This document shows, in pieces, positions 6,635-11,276 of a DNA stretch of 11,276 nucleotides. The position numbers and the translations under genes are program-made. A model generated the notes under the pieces. It saw only the letters and a program-made list of their open reading frames with translations. It was not told the origin of the DNA and did not search any database. Source of the stretch: JBKHBT01 sp046542255 (lineage in GTDB: Bacteria > UBP14 > UBA6098 > JBKHBT01); contig JBKHBT010000107.1 of NCBI GenBank assembly GCA_046542255.1, positions 1 through 11,276 on the forward strand, given 5' to 3'. Each line of letters opens with the position of its first letter. The first letter of the stretch is position 1.

Positions 6635-8352
6635 TGCGGAAATTTATTTGCAAATTAGTATTAATCTCGATAGCATTTTCTCTTATGGCCGAATCGCCTA
6701 TTATGACTGCGATGAAGCTGGAAATCGAGCGCTCGATGGATAAGCTGATGATGGAAGATATGGAAAAGCCATATTTTATTTCATATAATATTACAGATGA
6801 GGATGGTTGGATAATCGTTGCTGCATCGGGTGGTGTTATAAAAACACAACCACGGCGAAATAGACGATTGCATACAAATGTCAGAGTCGGAAACTATGAT
6901 ATGGATAATTCCAATTTCCGCTCGCAAAGCTATTGGTGGTCGCTTCGGCCAGATAATATGCCGATCGGCAATGATATAACCGTGGCAAGATATACATTGT
7001 GGAAGTCCACCGATGATTCCTATAAAAGCGCACTCGAGAACCTGGCACGCAAAAAATCAGTCATCGAACAAACCCAACAGGAACAGAATTATCCCGACTT
7101 TTCAAAAGAAGAGCCAAATAAATTCATCAAAGAATATGATGGCGATTTCGAGCTGAACCAGACAGTCTGGGAAGAAAAAGCTATCGCTTTCTCAGACATA
7201 CTCTATGAAAACCCTGAAATTCAACGTTCCAGTGTGTCTTTTTATGCTGGTAATAATGCGAAATATTTCGTTAATTCAGAAGGCAGCGCAATAGAATTTT
7301 CGGGCGATTTCCACGAAGCCCTTGCGATTGGCATTGCTCAAGCCGAAGATGGCACTTATGTCTTAGATAGCGAAATCAGATATTATTCATCGGAAGATGA
7401 TATCGATTGGGATGAATTCGAAGAATCATGTTATGAACTGTCTAATCGTCTTGCCAAGATGCGCAATGCAGATACGCTCGATTATTTTCTTGGCCCAATA
7501 CTATTTAAGGAACAGGCCTCGGCAGAATTTTTTGCACAGAGCTTAGATAGCCGAATAAATGCGCCTTCGAAGCCTATTTACGAGAATAAAGATAGAAATA
7601 TGTTCCAGAGCGGAGACAATGATTTCGAAAATAAACTCGGCCGTAAAGTCGCATCGACTCATATATCTATTTTTGATGATCCGAATATCGAAGAGTTCAA
7701 TGATATAAAGCTACTTGGCCATTATAAATATGATGATGAGGGCGTAAAAGCCTGGAGAGTAGGTATTATTGAGCAGGGGATTCTCAAGAGTTTCCTTATG
7801 AGCAGGAAGCCTTTCCGCTATCTCCGCAAATCAAACGGCCATGGCAGACAGGCCTGGTCGGGAATTAGCGCTTCTATGGCGAACTTATTTATCGAAAGCG
7901 AAGAGGAAGTAACCGAGAAAAAGCTAATCGACAAGTATCTTGAGTTGATAGAAGAAGAGAATCTCGAATATGGGATCGTTGTCGAGAAATTAAGCACATC
8001 GTATATTTTTAATATATCCTCATCAACCGGTGTTCGTTCGATTCTTAATAGATTGGGCGATGGATTCAGGAGAATCGATACCAACTCCGATATTTTGCCG
8101 CCGCTCGTTTTTTATAAAATCTATCCAGACGGCAGAAAAGAGTACTTAAGAAAAATGGCCTTCTCTGATCTCGGTAGCCGGGCTTTAAGGGATATCGAAA
8201 CAACAAGCAAGGAAAAATATGTCTATAATTCTTTCAATGGTAAGAGCTTGTCTGTAATTGCTCCGAAATTTTTTATTCTGGAAGAAGCCGAATTAGTTCG
8301 TATGGACATGTCGGGTGATAAGCAACCCGTTATTGCAAAGCATAAAAAATAA
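6634..8352 (+). CDS. Secreted TldD/PmbA-family paralogue, zinc site lost
   Basis: 572 residues with a signal peptide (MRKFICKLVLISIAFSLMA). It aligns end to end with the preceding protein: YFISYNIT against YYLSYGIT near the N-terminus, a shared YFVNSEG (211-217), GPILFKEQAS against GPAILMSRAS, and YKYDDEGVKAWRV against FKYDDEGTKARRV, followed by FLMSR and SNGHGRQ. The HEIFGH position reads AQSLDS (301-306, bases 7534-7551), so both His and the catalytic Glu are gone, and the C-terminal Cys is replaced in YNSFNGKSLSVIAP. It therefore cannot use the family zinc mechanism. The best inference is a non-catalytic partner, like TldE in the TldD-TldE complex. AGGGGG (6621-6626) supports the start. 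No frameshift is seen; the frame is intact. Confidence 0.85.
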   Translation: MRKFICKLVLISIAFSLMAESPIMTAMKLEIERSMDKLMMEDMEKPYFISYNITDEDGWIIVAASGGVIKTQPRRNRRLHTNVRVGNYDMDNSNFRSQSYWWSLRPDNMPIGNDITVARYTLWKSTDDSYKSALENLARKKSVIEQTQQEQNYPDFSKEEPNKFIKEYDGDFELNQTVWEEKAIAFSDILYENPEIQRSSVSFYAGNNAKYFVNSEGSAIEFSGDFHEALAIGIAQAEDGTYVLDSEIRYYSSEDDIDWDEFEESCYELSNRLAKMRNADTLDYFLGPILFKEQASAEFFAQSLDSRINAPSKPIYENKDRNMFQSGDNDFENKLGRKVASTHISIFDDPNIEEFNDIKLLGHYKYDDEGVKAWRVGIIEQGILKSFLMSRKPFRYLRKSNGHGRQAWSGISASMANLFIESEEEVTEKKLIDKYLELIEEENLEYGIVVEKLSTSYIFNISSSTGVRSILNRLGDGFRRIDTNSDILPPLVFYKIYPDGRKEYLRKMAFSDLGSRALRDIETTSKEKYVYNSFNGKSLSVIAPKFFILEEAELVRMDMSGDKQPVIAKHKK

Positions 8353-8392
8353 AGATATTTTCATTTATCGATGTATTTTTGTCAAATAATTG

Positions 8393-8422
8393 TTGACATA
8401 ATATGATTAATTTGCTTATCTT
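8393..8422 (+). promoter_or_regulatory. promoter of the zapB-like/zapA unit
   Basis: TTGACA at 8393-8398 is a perfect -35-type box. TATCTT at 8417-8422 follows after 18 bases and continues TG, giving TATCTTTG, an exact match to the TAnnTTTG element of Bacteroidota-type promoters. Transcription would begin near 8429, leaving a leader of about 45 bases to ATG 8474. It lies in a 121-base gap after the TldD-like pair, where no clear terminator is visible. This is the strongest promoter call in the window. Confidence 0.6.
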
Positions 8423-8473
8423 TGAAATGTAGAGAGACTTAATATAAATTAACCTGCGTAAACGGGGGTAGTA

Positions 8474-8761
8474 ATGTCTTTGGATAATTTTAATCAACTA
8501 GAACAAAAGATAAATCGTGCATTAGAGATGATCGGCCGACTCAAGACAGAAAAGGCTGGCCTTCAAGATGCAAATCAACAGCTCGAGATGCAGAATAAAC
8601 ACCTGCAGAGCGAGATTGAAAGACTGAAAAATGAAAACGACGAAATCCGATCCCAGCTCGAGAAGTCATCATCGATGAACTCGGAAGTCGAGGATCAACT
8701 GAAGGATAAGATAGATTCATATATCGGAAAAATTGACGATATCCTTGGTTCGGATGTCTAA
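8474..8761 (+). CDS. ZapB-like small coiled-coil protein (probable cell-division partner of ZapA)
   Basis: 95 residues, almost wholly a predicted coiled coil from about 5 to 75 with heptad-like leucines, ending in a short tail (IGKIDDILGSDV). No enzyme motif, membrane segment or signal peptide is visible. GGGGG at 8464-8468 precedes ATG by five bases. ZapB in E. coli is a short cytoplasmic coiled coil that joins ZapA at the Z-ring; here the gene lies 29 bases before zapA under a shared promoter, and that context is the main reason for the call. Coiled coils align easily by chance, so orthology to ZapB is not established. Confidence 0.65.
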   Translation: MSLDNFNQLEQKINRALEMIGRLKTEKAGLQDANQQLEMQNKHLQSEIERLKNENDEIRSQLEKSSSMNSEVEDQLKDKIDSYIGKIDDILGSDV

Positions 8762-8790
8762 TTAAATCTCGAAAGGCGATTGGATTTTGA

Positions 8791-9198
8791 ATGTCGGATA
8801 CTGAGAAAAAAGTAATAAAAGTCGAGCTTTATGGCAAAACCTTTAAGGTCCGTAGCGATGATGAAGAATATCTTCAAAGTATCGCAGGGCGAATAGATGA
8901 TCTTATGCAAATAATCGGTAGGGGAAAGCAACCATTCGATATCTCACTTGTACTTGCATCTCTTACATTGGGCGATGAACTTGCCAAAGCAGAAGAGAAA
9001 ATCAAAAAATACGAGGAAAGCCAGAAACGTCTAATAGACAGCCTCGATGCTGCTTTCGATGATGATTCTCAAAAGCTTCAGTCCCAGGCACCTGATGAAA
9101 AGCAAAAAATCGAATCTGAAGAAGATTCAGATGAAGAGAAAAAGCTTGAAAACCAGGATGATAAAGAAAAAGAATCTGAAAATCGATCCGATGATTAG
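8791..9198 (+). CDS. zapA: Cell division protein ZapA with an acidic C-terminal tail
   Basis: 135 residues. The N-terminal part (about 6-89) is ZapA: VIKVELYGKTFKVRSDDEEY, the ...IAGRIDDLM helix and a long helix (SLVLASLTLGDELAKAEEKI). ZapA is a cytoplasmic protein that bundles FtsZ filaments and stabilises the Z-ring. Residues 90-135 form a low-complexity extension made almost entirely of D, E, K, S, Q and N, with 20 of 46 residues acidic; this is not part of the usual domain and is probably disordered. The ribosome site is weak (TTGGA at 8780-8784). It shares an operon with the ZapB-like gene and is separated from rny by a terminator-like hairpin. Confidence 0.85.
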   Translation: MSDTEKKVIKVELYGKTFKVRSDDEEYLQSIAGRIDDLMQIIGRGKQPFDISLVLASLTLGDELAKAEEKIKKYEESQKRLIDSLDAAFDDDSQKLQSQAPDEKQKIESEEDSDEEKKLENQDDKEKESENRSDD

Positions 9199-9249
9199 AA
9201 TCAGGTAATTCAGTCCAATCCCAATTTTCCCATATATAATCTTACTTCA

Positions 9250-9280
9250 GCTTGAATCCTATTGGATTCGGGCGTTTTTT
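9250..9280 (+). terminator. terminator-like hairpin between zapA and rny
   Basis: GCTTGAATCC (9250-9259) pairs with GGATTCGGGC (9264-9273) across a TATT loop. That gives a ten-pair stem with two G-U wobbles, followed by G and six T (9275-9280). It has the form of a rho-independent terminator for the zapB-like/zapA unit. It sits only six bases before the AAAGGAG ribosome site of rny, leaving no room for a promoter between the two, so rny transcripts must either read through it or start within or just before it. It may therefore act as an attenuator or as a 5' structure on rny mRNA. Confidence 0.65.
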
Positions 9281-9299
9281 ATATTGAAAGGAGCACAAT

Positions 9300-10868
9300 A
9301 TGTCTCAATTAGTAATTATAGCACTGGCAGCGCTTGCCGTTGGTGGCGCTTTGGGATATTTTATCGGGAATTATTTAATAAAGCGTGCTTCGAATTCTAT
9401 TATTGTAGAGGCTGAAAGAAAAGCTGACCAGATCACTGCCGAGGCCGAAAAGAATGCAGAAATAAAACTAAAAGAATCTGAATTAAAGGCAAAAAGCGAG
9501 TGGCTGGTCGCAAAAACTGAATTCGAGCAAAGCACAAAGGAAAGAAGATCCGAGTTAGAGAGACTCGAAAAGAGAATCCGCGAGCAGGAAGCAAGTGTCG
9601 AAAATAAGGCCGACATGCTTCGAAAACGCGAAAAAAATATTGATAATTACCGTAAAAATCTCCAAACCAAAGAAAAATCGATCAATACACGGCAAAGGGA
9701 ACTCGACGATCTCATCAAAAAGCAGAACGTCCAGCTCGAAAGAGTCGCTGGCATGACATCTGATGAGGCAAAACAGATTCTTATGCAGAATCTCGAAGCC
9801 CAGGCAAGAGCCGAAGCAGCACAAAGAGTAAAAGAAATCAAAGACGAAGCCGAAACAAAAGCCGAAAGAGAAGCGAAGCAGATTATTATCACCGCTATCC
9901 AAAGAGTGGCTGCCGATACCACTGCTGAAGCAACAGTTTCGGTTGTCTCATTGCCATCCGATGAAATTAAGGGCAGGATTATTGGCCGAGAAGGCAGAAA
10001 TATTCGTGCATTTGAAATCGCTACCGGAATAGATGTAATTGTCGATGACACTCCGGAAGCGATTATCCTATCAGGATATGACCCAATTCGCCGTGAAATC
10101 GGAAGAATCGCTATGGAGAAGCTCATTATCGATGGAAGGATTCATCCTGCCAGAATAGAAGAAACAGTGCAAAAGGCAGAAAAAGAGCTTGAGGTTATAA
10201 TTAAAGAAGCCGGCGAACAGGCATGTTTCGAAGTTGGTGTGCACAGGATTGCGCCCGAGCTGGTCAAGCTTCTAGGAAGGCTACAATACAGAACATCCTA
10301 CGGGCAGAATGTTTTGAATCATTCTATTGAAGTTGCTAAGATCTGTGGCCTTATGGCAGAAGAGCTGGAGCTGGATGTTAGAATGGCGCATCGTGCTGGA
10401 CTTTTGCATGATATTGGAAAAGCAATCGACAAGGGCCGTGAAGGAACCCATACCGAGCTTGGTTATGAAGTCGCAAAGCGGCATGGCGAGAAGGAAATCG
10501 TGCTTAATGCAATCGCTTCACATCATGAAGATGTCGAAGCAACAAGTCCGATTTCGATACTCGTTGCAGCTTCTGATGCTGTTTCCGGTGCAAGGCCAGG
10601 CGCAAGGCGCGAAACGCTCGAAAACTATATCAAGCGACTCGAGAAGCTGGAACAATTGGCCGCATCATTCTCTGGCGTGCAGAATTCCTATGCAATTCAG
10701 GCAGGCCGTGAGATTAGAGTCATTGTCGAGCCAGATAGAATTACAGATTATGATAGCGATGTGCTATCTGCTGATCTGGCATCCAAGATTCAGGAAGATC
10801 TCGAATATCCCGGACAGATAAAAGTTACTGTAATCAGGGAACACCGTGCAGTTGACTATGCTAAATAG
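9300..10868 (+). CDS. rny: Ribonuclease Y
   Basis: A 522-residue membrane-anchored endoribonuclease that starts bulk mRNA decay in many bacteria lacking RNase E. Domains in order: N-terminal transmembrane segment (about 4-24, LVIIALAALAVGGALGYFIG); a long charged coiled coil (about 30-200); a KH RNA-binding domain with GRIIGREGRNIR at 225-236; an HD phosphohydrolase domain with H341 (NHSIE), the H370-D371 pair in GLLHDIGKAID, and SHHEDV at 408-412; and a conserved C-terminal region (ASDAVSGARPGARRETLENY near 424-443). Length is normal for the family. AAAGGAG (9287-9293) lies six bases before ATG. The last codons, GCT AAA TAG, form part of the first repeat hairpin of the array downstream, and a hairpin also lies just before the gene. 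Confidence 0.97.
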   Translation: MSQLVIIALAALAVGGALGYFIGNYLIKRASNSIIVEAERKADQITAEAEKNAEIKLKESELKAKSEWLVAKTEFEQSTKERRSELERLEKRIREQEASVENKADMLRKREKNIDNYRKNLQTKEKSINTRQRELDDLIKKQNVQLERVAGMTSDEAKQILMQNLEAQARAEAAQRVKEIKDEAETKAEREAKQIIITAIQRVAADTTAEATVSVVSLPSDEIKGRIIGREGRNIRAFEIATGIDVIVDDTPEAIILSGYDPIRREIGRIAMEKLIIDGRIHPARIEETVQKAEKELEVIIKEAGEQACFEVGVHRIAPELVKLLGRLQYRTSYGQNVLNHSIEVAKICGLMAEELELDVRMAHRAGLLHDIGKAIDKGREGTHTELGYEVAKRHGEKEIVLNAIASHHEDVEATSPISILVAASDAVSGARPGARRETLENYIKRLEKLEQLAASFSGVQNSYAIQAGREIRVIVEPDRITDYDSDVLSADLASKIQEDLEYPGQIKVTVIREHRAVDYAK

Positions 10869-10975
10869 CTGAAGATATTTAGCATTAAGCTAAATAGCTG
10901 AAGATATTTAGCATTAAGCTAAATAGATGAAAATATTTAGCATTAAGCTACAAAGCATGAGCTTTTTAGCAACAA
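10860..10975 (+). repeat. four tandem 29-bp hairpin units overlapping the rny stop codon
   Basis: Units lie at 10860-10888, 10889-10917, 10918-10946 and 10947-10975. Units 1 and 2 are identical. Each of units 1-3 has arms GCTAAATA and TATTTAGC, which are exact reverse complements, around an eight-base loop, then the spacer ATTAA. Unit 3 differs from units 1-2 at two bases, both in the loop (GCTGAAGA versus GATGAAAA). Unit 4 has diverged in sequence but keeps a hairpin: GCTACAAAGC (10947-10956), loop ATGA, GCTTTTTAGC (10961-10970), ten positions with one mismatch. The left arm of unit 1 is also the Ala-Lys-stop of rny. There are no unique spacers, so this is not a CRISPR array. Confidence 0.92.
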
Positions 10976-11005
10976 GCTGATTTGCGTAACTAGATCAGAA
11001 TCAGC
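10976..11005 (+). repeat. diverged fifth hairpin following the 29-bp array
   Basis: GCTGATT (10976-10982) and AATCAGC (10999-11005) are exact reverse complements around a 16-base loop. The element begins at the exact place where a fifth 29-bp unit would start, and begins with the same GCTxA as the others. A competing pairing (CTGAT 10977-10981 with ATCAG 10994-10998) is also possible. It may be a worn copy of the repeat or a chance palindrome. Confidence 0.5.
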
Positions 11006-11034
11006 TAAGCACTAACTAATGTTGGATATAATAT

Positions 11035-11066
11035 AAAAAGCCGTTTTTTTGAAGCGGCTTTTTTTT
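11035..11066. terminator. strong rho-independent terminator after rny, probably bidirectional
   Basis: AAAAAGCCG (11035-11043) pairs with CGGCTTTTT (11055-11063) around the loop TTTTTTTGAAG, and a run of eight T covers 11059-11066. Read on the minus strand the same element also ends in a T run, so it could stop transcripts from either side. It ends the rny transcript after the hairpin array, which places the array in the rny 3' untranslated region. Confidence 0.85.
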
Positions 11067-11276
11067 ATGGCTTAATTTGTCAGTATTTCTCTACTAAAGC
11101 CATTCAAATATAAGCAAAATATACTACTTAAAATAGTACTGTCTCGAAAATAAAACAGAAATTGTTGCAGGATATAATTTATACTGAAGTGTTCCACAGC
11201 CATTTCAACAGCTAGCCCAAACCACGCAAGGCCTTGCGCTGATTTGGGGGTTCACTTGGCATGACTACATTTCGAT
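11067..11276. other. gene-poor right edge with a nested palindrome
   Basis: No supported gene lies here. The left part is AT-rich. The right part is distinctly more GC-rich and contains CGCAAGGCCTTGCG (11225-11238), a perfect 14-base palindrome, flanked by CCCAAA (11216-11221) and TTTGGG (11243-11248), which also pair. On the minus strand a frame enters from the right edge (11274) and stops at TAG 11214-11212, reading about 20 residues that include MPSEPPNQRKALRGLG. This could be the end of a gene beyond the window or chance. I do not recognise it with confidence. Confidence 0.4.

Noticed and set aside
4943..8352. A peptide-antibiotic (microcin-like) maturation locus, since TldD/TldE process microcin B17
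   Set aside because: No precursor peptide, modification enzyme, transporter or immunity gene is visible; the proteins are exported and sit in a housekeeping context.
9199..9299. 6S RNA (ssrS), which often follows zapA
   Set aside because: Only about 100 bases separate zapA and rny, too short for the roughly 180-base 6S RNA, and the only structure is a single terminator-like hairpin.
9647..10126. Minus-strand open frame of 159 codons across rny
   Set aside because: Antisense shadow of the coiled-coil/KH region; serine- and isoleucine-rich low-complexity product, no start signal.
10327..10821. Plus-strand open frame of 164 codons inside rny
   Set aside because: It lies in another frame of the conserved HD-domain region of RNase Y, with no ribosome site or recognisable domain.
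10860..10975. CRISPR-like regular repeats (29-bp period)
   Set aside because: The repeats are directly joined with no unique spacers, each unit is itself a palindrome, and no cas genes are present.
11027..11032. TATAAT as a promoter after rny
   Set aside because: No -35 box at a suitable distance, and transcription would run directly into the terminator at 11035.

Overview
The window is a densely packed, single-strand (+) stretch of an AT-rich bacterial chromosome. All recognised genes read left to right. The organism looks diderm: there is a periplasmic SurA-like foldase, and three consecutive genes have cleavable signal peptides. Three promoters of the form TTGA(C/T)-N17/18-TAnnTT, one ending exactly in TATCTTTG, resemble the TAnnTTTG -7 element of Bacteroidota and relatives. 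With the zapA-rny neighbourhood this points to the wider FCB group or a related candidate phylum. That assignment is an inference; no rRNA or lineage marker is present.

Layout. Bases 1-232 are mostly non-coding and hold a possible 3' tail of an upstream gene and a promoter. Bases 233-4067 are the classical yebC-ruvC-ruvA-ruvB block: a YebC/TACO1-family translation regulator, an inserted Cof-type HAD phosphatase, and the complete RuvABC Holliday-junction machinery. Bases 4098-8352 encode a secreted SurA/parvulin-like protein followed by two secreted TldD/PmbA-family proteins that overlap by one base. The first has the zinc-protease signature (HExxxH plus a distal Cys); the second has lost every one of those residues, so the pair looks like an exported counterpart of the TldD-TldE enzyme/pseudoenzyme complex. 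Bases 8393-9198 carry a promoter and a two-gene division unit: a ZapB-like coiled coil and ZapA with an acidic tail. Bases 9250-10868 carry a terminator-like hairpin and RNase Y (rny).

The most unusual structure lies just past rny. Four tandem 29-bp units each encode a hairpin, and the first begins inside the last two codons of rny. A fifth diverged hairpin and then a strong, probably bidirectional terminator follow. Differences between the units fall in loops, or leave a stem in place, so the RNA or DNA structure appears to be what is kept. RNase Y is an mRNA-degrading enzyme and its gene is flanked by structure at both ends, so self-regulation is a reasonable hypothesis. Bases 11067-11276 hold no gene that can be supported, but contain a strong nested palindrome.

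Other points for review: the HAD gene has no usable ATG/GTG/TTG upstream of its catalytic motif; ruvB probably starts at TTG 3039; and the SurA-like protein seems to lack the parvulin histidines.
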